A DNA stretch of 22,766 nucleotides from JAJDFU01 sp964595955 (GCA_964595955.1 CAZQSF010000063.1:1-22766); one strand, 5' to 3'. Positions 14,233 through 22,756 are shown, counted from the stretch's first letter. Translations and numbers: made by a program. The notes: generated by a model not told the origin, from the letters alone.

Positions 14233-15528
14233 CTGATCGGACAGGGCAGAAAGACTGTTCAACACCGCGTGGACGTCTTCCACTAAGTCCGCGATCGGTT
14301 GGGAATGATCCGGCCCTGCGGATTCGGAGTCGTCTGCTTTTCGCGTGATGGAGGAAGCCGCTTTTTTCAGCTTTTCCTCCTCCCCTTTTCGAGCATCGGC
14401 TTCCTCGCGGATTTGCTGCGCGATCTTTTCTTCGGCGGCTTTTCGCAGGGCTTCTTTTTTCAATTCTTCCTGTTGCTTGGCCTCCCGTTGTTCTTCTTTT
14501 TGGATGCGGCGCTCCAGGTCGGCTTTCGTCTTCAGGATGTTTTCCAGTTTCTCCTTCTTGGAGCGAATTCGCTCTTCGATCATCAACACCTTGGCCTGGC
14601 GGATCTGGTTCTCCAACTGATTATCGGTATGATCGGCCTTTCGGTGCTCGAACTGCAGCTCCTTTTCGTCGCGCCGGATGGAGTGCTCCATTTTATCCTG
14701 GGCCTTCAGCAAGCCTTCATAACGGCGGTTGATCCGTTCCAGGGGAGAGCGACTGTCGCCCTGTTTCCCGCCGAACTTTTTTTCCTTGACGGCTTTGAAG
14801 TTCTTATCCAGGCGATCCCATACAGCCGATCGATGTTCGCGGGTGAGGGACGCGTCTTTGATGGCCCTTTGCAGCTTTTTCAAATCCTCGAAAAGGGCTT
14901 GCAATCGCATGCCTTTTTCGAGGCGCTCCTCGATTTCGCCCAATGCCTCCATGAACTTTTCCTTCTCGACCTTGGATTTTTGCCGGAACTCTTCGTCCTG
15001 CTTGCGTCGAAGGGTTTTCATCTCGCCGAAGAGTGCATTGGTCTTTTCCCGCAACTCCTGGGCGTGTTCCCGGAGCAGGTTTCGATCAGAAATCTGCTCC
15101 TGCACGCGCCCCCAGAACCCCTTCAACTCCTCCCAAACGGGCGATTGGAAGGCTTGCAGTGCGGCTATTTTCTCGCTCAGCACATCCAGGTCGGACAGAT
15201 AAGCCTGATGCATCTTGGACGAAAGGACCAGAAAGTGCCATTCGGTCTGTGCGCGCTGGACCAGATCGGCCCGCTCGACGGAAAAGCCTTCCGGCACGAT
15301 AGACTCGGTGATCTGAAGCGGTACCACCTGTTCGGTGCGCTGATCGGGCAGCTCAAACGGTTTGTCCTCCCGCCACTCGTCCATCATTTGCCGGCTGAAC
15401 GCCTCGGTGGCCACCTCTTCCGGAAAGGTGTAAATACGGACCTGGTTTTCGGCAGCCATGAGTTCGAAGGCCAGGAGTTTGCGTTCGCTTTCGTCCTTTT
15501 TTCCCCAGAGTACGAGCTTCTTCTTCAT
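14224..15528 (-). CDS. Coiled-coil protein with DUF349-like repeats, function unknown
   Basis: This 434-residue soluble protein has no signal peptide or membrane segment. The first 120 residues look globular. From there to about 395 it is highly charged and mostly helical, with Glu/Lys/Arg/Gln-rich heptad-like stretches, and the tail (about 396-434) is acidic and then hydrophobic. Two segments resemble each other: each has a leading helix, then REH, a Leu- or Trp-centred helix and a Lys-rich end (near 140-190 and 225-265). That pattern resembles DUF349 repeats, which is my inference. It starts 94 bases behind asd on the same strand and probably shares its transcript. I do not recognise a named family; a structural or scaffold role is possible. 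Confidence 0.8.
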   Translation of the reverse strand: MKKKLVLWGKKDESERKLLAFELMAAENQVRIYTFPEEVATEAFSRQMMDEWREDKPFELPDQRTEQVVPLQITESIVPEGFSVERADLVQRAQTEWHFLVLSSKMHQAYLSDLDVLSEKIAALQAFQSPVWEELKGFWGRVQEQISDRNLLREHAQELREKTNALFGEMKTLRRKQDEEFRQKSKVEKEKFMEALGEIEERLEKGMRLQALFEDLKKLQRAIKDASLTREHRSAVWDRLDKNFKAVKEKKFGGKQGDSRSPLERINRRYEGLLKAQDKMEHSIRRDEKELQFEHRKADHTDNQLENQIRQAKVLMIEERIRSKKEKLENILKTKADLERRIQKEEQREAKQQEELKKEALRKAAEEKIAQQIREEADARKGEEEKLKKAASSITRKADDSESAGPDHSQPIADLVEDVHAVLNSLSALSDQPA

Positions 15529-15622
15529 GATTTGATCGGTATCCCAGTATCTCTTTTCAGCTTGTATGCGGGCTACAGCGGATTGGCCCTAAGCCCTCTA
15601 CGAATGTACTACGTTTTTGCAA

Positions 15623-16648
15623 CTAGGCCGAGGAAGAGAATCGACCCTTTGCCAGCAGGCCTTCGGCTTGAAGGTGCTGCGCGATCTGAACGGCATTCGT
15701 AGCGGCTCCCTTGCGCAGGTTATCGGCTACGACCCAAAGGTTCAGGCCGTGTTCGATGGACTCATCCCGGCGAATGCGCCCCACGAAAACTTCGTCCCGG
15801 TCCTTGGCCTGCAGCGGCATGGGATATTGCTGCCTGGCCGGATCATCCACCACCTTCAGCCCGGGCATCTCGCTCAACAGGCGACGGACGTCCGCCATTT
15901 CAAAGGGCGCTTTCAGCTCCACATTCACCGATTCGGAATGCCCGCCCTGGACCGGCACCCGAACGGCCGTGGCCGTGATGGCGATGCCGGGATCGGCCAG
16001 AATCTTGCGGGTCTCGTTCACCAGCTTCATCTCTTCTTTGGTGTAATCGTTGTCCAGAAACACATCGCAGTGCGGCAGGCAGTTGGCAAAGATGGGATAG
16101 GGATAGGCCATGTCCCCGGCATCCACTTCAAACCCTTTGGACTCCAGTTCGTATTGCTTGACGGCCTTCATGCCCGTACCCGTGAAGGATTGGTAGGTGG
16201 ACACGACGATGCGCCGAATGCCATACCGGCGTTGGAGCGGCGCCAGGGCCATCACCATCTGTATCGTCGAGCAATTCGGATTGGCAATGATCCGGTGCGC
16301 ATCCGTGAGGATTTGACCGTTGATCTCCGGGACGATCAAGGGCACTTCAGGATCCATGCGCCAGGCCGAGGAGTTGTCGATCACGACCGTGCCGGCCTCT
16401 GCAAAGCGCGGAGCCCATTCCAGAGAGGTCGTTCCACCGGCCGAGAACAAGGCGATGTCGGGTCTTTCGGCGAGGGCTTCTTCCATATCCAGAACCCGAA
16501 AGGCTTTTCCCTGAAAGGATATCTGTTTTCCGGCCGACCGCCGGGAGGCGACGGGTAAAAAGGTATGTACGGGAAACCGGCGCTCTTCCAGGACCTTTCG
16601 CATCACACTGCCTACCAAACCCGTGGCGCCCACAATGGCAACTTTCAT
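15623..16648 (-). CDS. asd: Aspartate-semialdehyde dehydrogenase
   Basis: Asd reduces aspartyl phosphate to aspartate semialdehyde with NADPH. This is the branch point to lysine, diaminopimelate, threonine and methionine. The 341-residue protein begins with the Rossmann motif GATGLVGSVM (7-16). It has SAGGTTSLEWAP (69-80), the catalytic C126 in ANPNCSTIQ, Q153 in TYQSFTGTG, and R230 and H237 in VRVPVQGGHSES. The start at 16648 puts the nucleotide motif at the very N-terminus as in the family; the frame is open to 16753 but would overlap the promoter. A good promoter lies just upstream. The last residues are a short Ser-rich tail. It is divergent from the large secreted-protein gene. Confidence 0.96.
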   Translation of the reverse strand: MKVAIVGATGLVGSVMRKVLEERRFPVHTFLPVASRRSAGKQISFQGKAFRVLDMEEALAERPDIALFSAGGTTSLEWAPRFAEAGTVVIDNSSAWRMDPEVPLIVPEINGQILTDAHRIIANPNCSTIQMVMALAPLQRRYGIRRIVVSTYQSFTGTGMKAVKQYELESKGFEVDAGDMAYPYPIFANCLPHCDVFLDNDYTKEEMKLVNETRKILADPGIAITATAVRVPVQGGHSESVNVELKAPFEMADVRRLLSEMPGLKVVDDPARQQYPMPLQAKDRDEVFVGRIRRDESIEHGLNLWVVADNLRKGAATNAVQIAQHLQAEGLLAKGRFSSSA

Positions 16649-16695
16649 AGGTCGTCTTTTTCCGCTCTTCGAGAGCATTCCCCTTTTTGGCGCTC

Positions 16696-16730
16696 GAAAA
16701 ATACAGGAAATGCGGCTATTTTGCATCAAA
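16696..16730 (-). promoter_or_regulatory. asd promoter
   Basis: On the minus strand TTTG (16730-16727) and TATTTTTC (16703-16696, one mismatch to TAnnTTTG) are 23 bases apart, within the reported spacing. Transcription would begin near 16688, about 40 bases before the asd start codon. Confidence 0.55.
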
Positions 16731-16745
16731 CACCGACTGCCTCTT

Positions 16746-19700
16746 ATGCACACCCCACACCTTTGGCTTTTCCGGGCGCTTCTGCTGTTGTCCGTCTGGC
16801 TGCCTTTGCAAAGTGAAGCCCAGTTTTTTGAAGATGATTTTTCGGCCGGAAATCTCGATCAATGGCAGGGGCAGGATAGCCTTTTCATCATTTCCAACGG
16901 CGAGCTGCAGTTGTTCGACCCCAATCCGGAATCCGGCAATACCAGCTACCTCACTGCTGAAGCCGGCACCAGCACTGCCGATTCCACCGTATGGGAAATC
17001 CTCGTTCGCCTGGAGTTCTCTCCTTCCACGTCCAACTTTGCTCGCATCTACCTGACCAGCGACCGGGCCGACCTGAGCGGAGAATTGAACGGCTATTTTC
17101 TCAGAGTCGGTGGCATTTCCGGTTCGGATGATGCGCTGGAGCTGTTTCGGCAGGATGGGAACGAAACGAACCTGCTGCTGCAGGGTACACCGGGAGCGGT
17201 AGGCAACAGTCCTGCCCTGGCCCGGATCCGCATCAGCCGCAACGCCCAGGGCCTGTGGCGCCTGTCGGCCGACTATGCAGGGGGAACCAACTTTCAGCCG
17301 GAAGGGCAAGTCCAGGATGACACCTACTCGCAGGGGTCGCATTTCGGCCTCGTGTGCCGTTACACCAGCACCCGGAACGAGGCTTTCTTTTTCGACGATG
17401 TTCGCGTCGGGCCCTTGTTCGTAGATACCGAGCCGCCGGTACTGGAATCGGCTTTTGCGCCCTCAGCCACCCAGCTTACGGCCGTTTTCAACGAACCCTT
17501 GGATCCCGGCACGGCCAACGATCCGGCCAACTACAACCTGAGCTCCTTTGGAAACCCTCAGAGCGCCGAACGCGACCCCGGCGACCCCAGCCGTGTCCTG
17601 CTGGACCTTCCCGATCCGCTACAGGACGGCGAGACCTACACCTTGGCAGCCGACGGCCTGGCCGACCTGGAAGGCAACCTCTCGGGGCTGCAGGAGGTCG
17701 ATTTTACCTTCGTGGAGGTCGTGCAGCCCGATTCCGGAAGCCTGATCATCACCGAGATCATGGCCGATCCCAGCCCTTCGGCCGGGCTGCCCGAGGCAGA
17801 ATGGGTTGAGCTGTTCAATGCCTCCGACAAAACCCTGAGCCTGGAAAATACCGGCTTTTCGTCGGGTGGCAGCCCGGAGCTGTTGCCCGACAGCCTGCTG
17901 GCTCCCGGCGAATACGCCATCCTCTGCGACCGGGACGATGCCTCCCTGTTTGCTGCTTTCGGCCGGGTCGTGGCCGTGGACGGGTTCCCGGCCCTGACCA
18001 ACGGAGGGGATGAAATTCAACTGAGCGGCCCGCAAGGCCAGGTGCTGGTCGAGATCCTGTACGACCTGAGCTGGTACAACGATCCGGACCGGGACGACGG
18101 CGGGTTCACCCTCGAACTCATCGACCCCGCCTCCCGGGTGAATTGCCCCGGGAACTGGAGCGCTTCGGACGACCTCAGCGGCGGCACGCCCGGACGGGCC
18201 AATTCGCTCCTGGGCCAGGCGATCGACCAGGTTCCGCCGGTTCTGCTCGGCCTTTCGTCGGAATCCCCTGCCGAGCTGCGCCTGACCTTTGACGAGCCCC
18301 TGGCAGAAGCCACGGACGGCCGGATCGACCTCTTCGGGCTCGAACCGGGCTTTTCCATTGAGGAGGCCCTGCTCCAAAGGCCGGAAAAAGAGGATCTGCT
18401 TTTAGCGCTAAACCCCGGCCTGGACACCGGTGCAACCTATGTGCTCACCCTGGAAGCCGGCCTGGAAGACTGCCTGAACAACCCCACTGCCGACCTCCAG
18501 CGGTTTCGCTTCACCCTGGGCCGCCCGCCCTTGCCCGGCGACCTGCTCCTCACCGAGATCATGGCCGACCCCACCCCTTCCGTCGGATTGCCGGAAGCCG
18601 ACTTCCTCGAGTTGTACAACCCTTCAGATAAGGTCGTCAGCCTTCGAGGCCTGGGACTGTCGGCGGGCGGCAACCCGGTGTTCTTACCCGACTCCGTTCT
18701 GTTTCCCGGCGAATACCTCATCCTTTGCGATCCGGAGGATGCAGCCGGCCTTCGAGCCTTCGGCCGGGTGCTGGCCGTGGAGGGCTTCCCGGCCCTGACC
18801 GCCGGCGGCGACCTCGTCCGGTTGACCGACGCTCTGGGCGGCCTGCTCCTGGAAGTCGCCTATGAACGAAGCTGGTACGACGACCCATCCAAGGAAAACG
18901 GTGGATTCACCCTGGAACTCATAGATCCCGACGCCCGGCTGAACTGCCCGGGCAACTGGCGGGCTACCCGCTCGGCGGCCGGGGGCACGCCGGGGCAGCC
19001 GAGTTCGTGGCTGGGCGAAACACCGGACGAAACCCTGCCGGCCCTGGTGCGGGCGATCCCGCAATCACCCGGCGAATTGCTGGTCTCCTTCGATCAGCCC
19101 CTGGGGGCGAGTGCCAACGGCAACACCGGGCTTTTCAGCATTGAGCCCGGTGTTGCCGTATCCCAGGCTTTTCTCCAGTTTCCCGGCCGGCGGGAGGTTC
19201 TCCTTTTGCTGAACCCGGACCTGGACTCCCTCACAGCCTATACTCTGGTCGTCAGTGCCGGGCTGGAAAGCTGCCTGGGGTCCCTGACCCCCGAAGCCCA
19301 ATCCGTCGACTTCGGCTTGCCCATGCCCCCCGGCCCCGGCGATCTTCTCATCAATGAGGTGCTGTTTGAGCCACAGACCGGCGGCCGCGACTTCGTGGAG
19401 CTTCTGAACGTTTCGGACAAGCTGATCAACCTGGAGCGACTGGTTGTCCGGAACAGCACCAAAGAGACGGGCAACAGCTCGCAACTGGTGGAGTCGCCCC
19501 TGCTGGTTTTCCCGGGGGAATGGGCCGTCATCACCGACGACCCTCAGGATATCCTGGATCGCTACTTCGTGCCCCACCCGGAACGCATGCTGGCCAATGC
19601 CCTGCCCACCCTGGAGGCCGATACCGGCAACGTCACCCTCCTGCTGGAAGGCGTTGTGATCGACTCGTTCAACTACAGCGACGATTATCACTTTCCCCTC

Positions 19701-20171
19701 CTCGACGACACCCGGGGGGTGAGCTTGGAGCGCATCAGTCCTGAAGCTCCCACCCAGGACCCCGGCAACTGGCATTCGGGCGCCAGCACGGCCGGCTTTG
19801 CCACCCCAACCGGGGAAAACTCCCAGTTTCAGGATCCCGGACAGAACCCGGCGGAAAACATCATTCGCCTGCCCAACAAACGCCTTTCGCCCGACGGAGA
19901 CGGCTTTGAAGATGTGTTGCTGATCGACTATCAGACTTCGGAGCCGGGCTTTGTGGCCAATATCCACATACTCGATCACCAGGGCCGGGAGGTGCGCTAT
20001 CTGATCCGCAATGAACTGCTCGCCAACCGGGGACAGTTTCAGTGGGACGGCACCGATAACGATGGGGAAAAGGCGCGCATCGGCATTTACGTGCTTTGGA
20101 TCGAACTCTTCAATCCGGAAGGCGATGTCGATCGCCGAAAAGAATCCATCGTGCTGGCGGGTCGCTTCTGA
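16746..20171 (+). CDS. Large secreted modular protein with Ig-like and lamin-tail domains
   Basis: This 1141-residue exported protein begins with a signal peptide (cleavage likely after SEA, residue 25). Next comes a concanavalin/LamG-like region to about residue 225 (EDDFSAGNLDQWQ, AFFFDDVRVG). Then three tandem modules start at residues 227, 494 and 761. Each has an Ig-like (Big_5-type) domain (PPVL..., DEPL, TYTL) and a lamin-tail domain (TEIMADP, WVELFN, PGEYAILCD, FTLELIDP). The C-terminal domain (about 1040-1141) carries LSPDGDGFEDV, FQWDGTDNDG and GIYVLWIELF. It resembles FlgD-like or gliding-type C-terminal domains used as type IX secretion tags, so export by that system is likely but unproven. 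The start at 16746 was chosen for the signal peptide. Function is probably adhesive or surface-structural. dgkA follows 36 bases behind. Confidence 0.9.
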   Translation: MHTPHLWLFRALLLLSVWLPLQSEAQFFEDDFSAGNLDQWQGQDSLFIISNGELQLFDPNPESGNTSYLTAEAGTSTADSTVWEILVRLEFSPSTSNFARIYLTSDRADLSGELNGYFLRVGGISGSDDALELFRQDGNETNLLLQGTPGAVGNSPALARIRISRNAQGLWRLSADYAGGTNFQPEGQVQDDTYSQGSHFGLVCRYTSTRNEAFFFDDVRVGPLFVDTEPPVLESAFAPSATQLTAVFNEPLDPGTANDPANYNLSSFGNPQSAERDPGDPSRVLLDLPDPLQDGETYTLAADGLADLEGNLSGLQEVDFTFVEVVQPDSGSLIITEIMADPSPSAGLPEAEWVELFNASDKTLSLENTGFSSGGSPELLPDSLLAPGEYAILCDRDDASLFAAFGRVVAVDGFPALTNGGDEIQLSGPQGQVLVEILYDLSWYNDPDRDDGGFTLELIDPASRVNCPGNWSASDDLSGGTPGRANSLLGQAIDQVPPVLLGLSSESPAELRLTFDEPLAEATDGRIDLFGLEPGFSIEEALLQRPEKEDLLLALNPGLDTGATYVLTLEAGLEDCLNNPTADLQRFRFTLGRPPLPGDLLLTEIMADPTPSVGLPEADFLELYNPSDKVVSLRGLGLSAGGNPVFLPDSVLFPGEYLILCDPEDAAGLRAFGRVLAVEGFPALTAGGDLVRLTDALGGLLLEVAYERSWYDDPSKENGGFTLELIDPDARLNCPGNWRATRSAAGGTPGQPSSWLGETPDETLPALVRAIPQSPGELLVSFDQPLGASANGNTGLFSIEPGVAVSQAFLQFPGRREVLLLLNPDLDSLTAYTLVVSAGLESCLGSLTPEAQSVDFGLPMPPGPGDLLINEVLFEPQTGGRDFVELLNVSDKLINLERLVVRNSTKETGNSSQLVESPLLVFPGEWAVITDDPQDILDRYFVPHPERMLANALPTLEADTGNVTLLLEGVVIDSFNYSDDYHFPLLDDTRGVSLERISPEAPTQDPGNWHSGASTAGFATPTGENSQFQDPGQNPAENIIRLPNKRLSPDGDGFEDVLLIDYQTSEPGFVANIHILDHQGREVRYLIRNELLANRGQFQWDGTDNDGEKARIGIYVLWIELFNPEGDVDRRKESIVLAGRF
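17424..19826 (+). repeat. Three tandem 801-base coding repeats
   Basis: Equivalent codons recur at a fixed 801 bases: module starts at 17424, 18225 and 19026, and the GDLL/GSLI strand at residues 331, 598 and 865. Modules 1 and 2 are close at DNA level, for example around CCCGGCGAATAC (17904 and 18705) and the following FGRV-AVEGFPALT stretch. Module 3 has diverged: it keeps the frame but has lost the MADP and GLPEA motifs. Confidence 0.88.
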
Positions 20172-20207
20172 ATCGAATTGTTATCTTTTCTTTTTCAACC
20201 CACAATC

Positions 20208-20561
20208 ATGTTCAAATCACGCCTGTTGAGCTTCAAATACGCTTTTCAGGGGCTCGGCGACTTGGTCGTCAGCCAGCCCAACGCCCGCATCCACTTGCTG
20301 GCCACTTTGTTGGTCGTAGGGGGCGGCTTTTGGCTGGACGTGCAGCCCGCCGAATGGGGGCTGCTCGCCCTGGCCATTACCGCAGTATGGACGGCGGAAG
20401 CCCTGAATACGGCTCTGGAATACCTGACCGACCTGGTCAGCCCGGACCACCACCCCCTGGCCGGAAAAGCCAAAGATGCCGCCGCAGCCGCCGTACTGCT
20501 CAGTGCCATAGGAGCTGTCGTTATCGGCTTGCTGGTCTTCAGCCCGTATCTAAAAATCTGA
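20208..20561 (+). CDS. dgkA: Diacylglycerol kinase / undecaprenol kinase family protein
   Basis: This 117-residue integral membrane kinase has three hydrophobic segments (about 29-43, 48-68 and 92-112). The family core is present: NARIH (25-29), E64, N67, E71 and D75 in EALNTALEYLTD, then LAGKAKDAAAAAV (84-96). The family phosphorylates diacylglycerol or, in the Gram-positive type it resembles, undecaprenol. Either way it returns lipids to phospholipid or cell-wall synthesis. The start at 20208 is preferred over 20178 because MFKSRLLSFKYAFQGL is the family N-terminus. The next gene starts four bases behind the stop. Confidence 0.92.
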   Translation: MFKSRLLSFKYAFQGLGDLVVSQPNARIHLLATLLVVGGGFWLDVQPAEWGLLALAITAVWTAEALNTALEYLTDLVSPDHHPLAGKAKDAAAAAVLLSAIGAVVIGLLVFSPYLKI

Positions 20562-20565
20562 CTAT

Positions 20566-20784
20566 ATGAATGCCCTAAAAACGATTTACGTCCCGAGTTC
20601 ATACAAATTGAGCACGCTGAAGGGCCCCGACCTCAACGGTGATGATACGGCCCGCTTGATCCAGGCGACCCTGGAAGAACAGGCTCGCGCCGGCTATAAG
20701 GTGTTGCACATGCAGCCGTTGATCACCACTCAGGGTGCATTTACGTTCACCGAGGGGTTTATCCTCGTATTTGGGCTGGCCTGA
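20566..20784 (+). CDS. Small protein of unknown function, DUF4177-like
   Basis: This 72-residue protein lies four bases behind dgkA, so it is probably co-transcribed and real. It has no signal peptide or membrane segment. The middle part (LIQATLEEQARAGYKVLHMQPL) followed by a beta-strand end (GFILVFGLA) recalls the DUF4177 pattern: a helix, then a Gly-Tyr/Trp turn, then strands. That is a weak resemblance read by eye. No role is known. Confidence 0.65.
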   Translation: MNALKTIYVPSSYKLSTLKGPDLNGDDTARLIQATLEEQARAGYKVLHMQPLITTQGAFTFTEGFILVFGLA

Positions 20785-20956
20785 CCGGCACGCAGAGAGC
20801 CTGGAAAGATGCCGGATGATCTGCCTGACCTTCGGGTCCTGCTCATCCTGCCAATCGCTCCCTTGACCGGGGCCGCTACGCGTTTTGCCGCTTCGATCCG
20901 AGCCCGGATCCATTCGCATCGAATACGATCTCATTCCCGTTAACTACGCCTTGAAC

Positions 20957-21415
20957 ATGCCGGTATCCCTTTCCTTTTCCCTTTTGCCCTTCGAAGAGCT
21001 GGACAGCCCGACCCTTTATGAGGTCTTGCGGCTTCGCCAGCGGGTATTTGTTCTGGAACAGCAGTGCCCGTACGTAGATGCGGACAATTTGGATCAGGTA
21101 GCCTGGCACCTGATGGGACGGCAGGCCGGCGGCGAGTTGTCGGCTTACACCCGCCTCTTGCCCGAGGGGGCCGCTTACGAGGGCTACGTCTCCATCGGCC
21201 GCATTGTGACGGCCCCCGAAGTGCGGGGCCAGGGGCATGGCCGCGCCTTGATGGACGAAAGCCTGAAGGCCTGTCGGCGCCTTTTTGGGGATGCGCCCAT
21301 TAAGATCATGGCGCAGCAGTACTTGCTGGCGTTCTACGAAGCCTACGGATTTCGGGCGGTAAGCGCCCCTTTCCTGGAAGACGGCATCTACCATGTCGAC
21401 ATGGTCAAAACCTGA
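20957..21415 (+). CDS. GNAT N-acetyltransferase, ElaA type
   Basis: This 152-residue protein is a single GNAT domain. The N-terminal block LYEVLRLRQRVFVLEQQCPYVDAD is typical of the ElaA group. The acetyl-CoA loop is VRGQGHGRALMD at 89-100 (R90, G91, G93, G95), and AQQYLLAFYEAYGF carries the C-terminal family signature. The start at 20957 gives the ElaA length; a longer frame from 20885 adds 24 residues without similarity. The acceptor substrate of ElaA proteins is not known. It lies 172 bases behind the small protein gene and 51 bases before pcm. Confidence 0.9.
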   Translation: MPVSLSFSLLPFEELDSPTLYEVLRLRQRVFVLEQQCPYVDADNLDQVAWHLMGRQAGGELSAYTRLLPEGAAYEGYVSIGRIVTAPEVRGQGHGRALMDESLKACRRLFGDAPIKIMAQQYLLAFYEAYGFRAVSAPFLEDGIYHVDMVKT

Positions 21416-21466
21416 AAACACGGAAATCCGTATCTTCCCCACCCAAAAAACAGGGGATCCCAGCAC

Positions 21467-22114
21467 TTGAAAGACACCTATCTACACAAAGGTCTGCGCC
21501 GAAAGTTGGTCGAAAAAATTCGCGATAAAGGGATACGAGATGAGCGCGTGTTGGATGCCCTCTTGGCTGTACCGCGCCACTTTTTCCTGGATGCTGCTTT
21601 TGATCGCTGGGCCTATGAGGACAAGGCCTTCCCGATCGGGCACGAACAAACCATCTCCCAGCCCTTTACCGTAGCCTACATGACCCAGATGCTGGATGTG
21701 CAACCCAGGCAGAAGGTGCTGGAGGTGGGCACCGGATCGGGTTATCAGGCGGCCATTCTGGCCCACCTGGGCGCCCGGGTGTTCACCATCGAACGCCAGG
21801 AAGCCCTGTACCGCGAAGCACAGGCCCGGCTGGATAAGCTGGGGTACCGGGTGCGTTGCTTCTATCGCGACGGCTACAAGGGGCTGCCGGAATTTGCCCC
21901 TTTCGAACGCATACTCGTAACGGCCGGGGCCGAAGAAATTCCCGATGCACTGAAAGCACAGCTGGCCGTAGACGGTATCCTGGTCATTCCCATCGGAACG
22001 AAAAGCCAGGCCATGCATCGCATCACCCGCCTGAGCGAAACCGAATTTCGGGACGATATCTCCGGCCGCTTCAGGTTCGTGCCCTTTCTGGGCGGGCTGG
22101 AGTCCGACGACTAA
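21467..22114 (+). CDS. pcm: Protein-L-isoaspartate O-methyltransferase, TTG start
   Basis: Pcm methylates isoaspartyl residues in aged proteins with S-adenosylmethionine so they can return to aspartate. The 215-residue protein has the substrate block EQTISQPFTVAYM (60-72), SAM motif I VLEVGTGSGYQAA (84-96), the acidic IER end of the next strand (108-110), and the C-terminal FRFVPFLGG (202-210). The start codon is TTG at 21467. No in-frame ATG lies between it and the preceding gene, and the family N-terminus (DTYLHKGLRRKLVEKI) begins right there. A purine stretch (AGGGG) about ten bases upstream may serve as ribosome site. Its TAA overlaps the stop codon of the opposing lipoprotein gene. Confidence 0.94.
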   Translation: MKDTYLHKGLRRKLVEKIRDKGIRDERVLDALLAVPRHFFLDAAFDRWAYEDKAFPIGHEQTISQPFTVAYMTQMLDVQPRQKVLEVGTGSGYQAAILAHLGARVFTIERQEALYREAQARLDKLGYRVRCFYRDGYKGLPEFAPFERILVTAGAEEIPDALKAQLAVDGILVIPIGTKSQAMHRITRLSETEFRDDISGRFRFVPFLGGLESDD

Positions 22115-22647
22115 TCGATCCGGCGCCCTTTCGCCCGGCGAGACTTCACCCGCACGTCGTTTATTTTTTTGAGATCGACCTTCAGGCCCGTCTTGGCCTG
22201 CCGGGCATCCACCCAGTAGGTCCGGCCGTCGTAGGTGACCTTGCCGTAGTCTCGTTTCCACTCCGAAGCCAGGATCACATATTGGCCGTTGGCCTGGGGG
22301 TTGGGGCCGAACATGAGGTAGCGATCGTTATCGCGCTCTTCAAAGGATACGGCCAAACGCTCCGGTTTGGGGCTGAACAGCATCAGGCCCGGGGTGTTTT
22401 TGGGAAAGACGACCTCCTCCACGCGACGCCCATCGACCACCTTGATCTCCCCCCGCTCAATGCGCGACTGGCTTCCGGAGAGTTCCCGGCGAAGCACCAG
22501 ATCGTTTGAGAGGTAGAACTGAATGCGTTTGAGCTCCTTTTCGCTCCAATTGTATTCCCGGTACAGGTCGTCGGTGAAAGCGGTATACGAGGTACAGCTG
22601 GCAAGCCCCAACGCCAGCAAAGCAAAAACCGTGAGTTGTCGTATCAT
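22111..22647 (-). CDS. Putative lipoprotein of a Bacteroidota family of unknown function
   Basis: A lipoprotein signal (MIRQLTVFALLALGLASC, Cys at residue 18) sets the start at 22647. The mature part has about 160 residues: a helix with YREYNWSEKELKRIQFYLSN, then strands with RVEEVVFPKNTPG, LMLFSPKPERLAVSFE, DRYLMFGPNP and GQYVILASEW. I recall this pattern from uncharacterised Bacteroidota lipoproteins; no function is known to me. The residues after the Cys (TSYTAF) lack the surface-export signal of SusD, so a periplasmic side is likely. Its TAG (22113-22111) shares bases with the TAA of pcm. The 24-base conserved element lies 67 bases upstream of its start codon. Confidence 0.85.
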   Translation of the reverse strand: MIRQLTVFALLALGLASCTSYTAFTDDLYREYNWSEKELKRIQFYLSNDLVLRRELSGSQSRIERGEIKVVDGRRVEEVVFPKNTPGLMLFSPKPERLAVSFEERDNDRYLMFGPNPQANGQYVILASEWKRDYGKVTYDGRTYWVDARQAKTGLKVDLKKINDVRVKSRRAKGRRID

Positions 22648-22681
22648 AGATCGTGGTGTTGGATAGCTCCAAATTAGATGC

Positions 22682-22696
22682 TCCCTCAAAAAGGGA
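22682..22696. other. Small hairpin in the lipoprotein leader
   Basis: TCCCT and AGGGA pair around a five-base loop, 35 bases before the lipoprotein start codon. It is too short to interpret with confidence. Confidence 0.25.
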
Positions 22697-22713
22697 CGGT
22701 CTTTGGAGCGTGT

Positions 22714-22737
22714 TTTATACGGTTTTCAGGATAAAAT
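22714..22737 (-). promoter_or_regulatory. Conserved 24-base element upstream of the lipoprotein gene (copy B)
   Basis: On the minus strand it starts ATTTTATCC, has TGA in the middle and ends AAACCGTATAAA. It differs from copy A (7317-7340) only at two middle positions. As in copy A it points toward the downstream gene. A promoter or activator site is the simplest reading. Confidence 0.6.
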
Positions 22738-22756
22738 GACCTTTTTACCAAGACCT

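Noticed and set aside
14299..15702. A 467-codon plus-strand frame, very rich in Phe and Leu, opposite the coiled-coil gene
   Set aside because: Its composition is what the complement of Lys/Glu-rich coiled-coil codons gives; it crosses into asd and has no ribosome site.
20809..20943. A 44-residue frame (MPDDLPDLRVLLILP...) between the small protein gene and elaA
   Set aside because: It has no ribosome site, an Arg/His-rich unnatural end and no similarity known to me; it was not strong enough to list as a gene.
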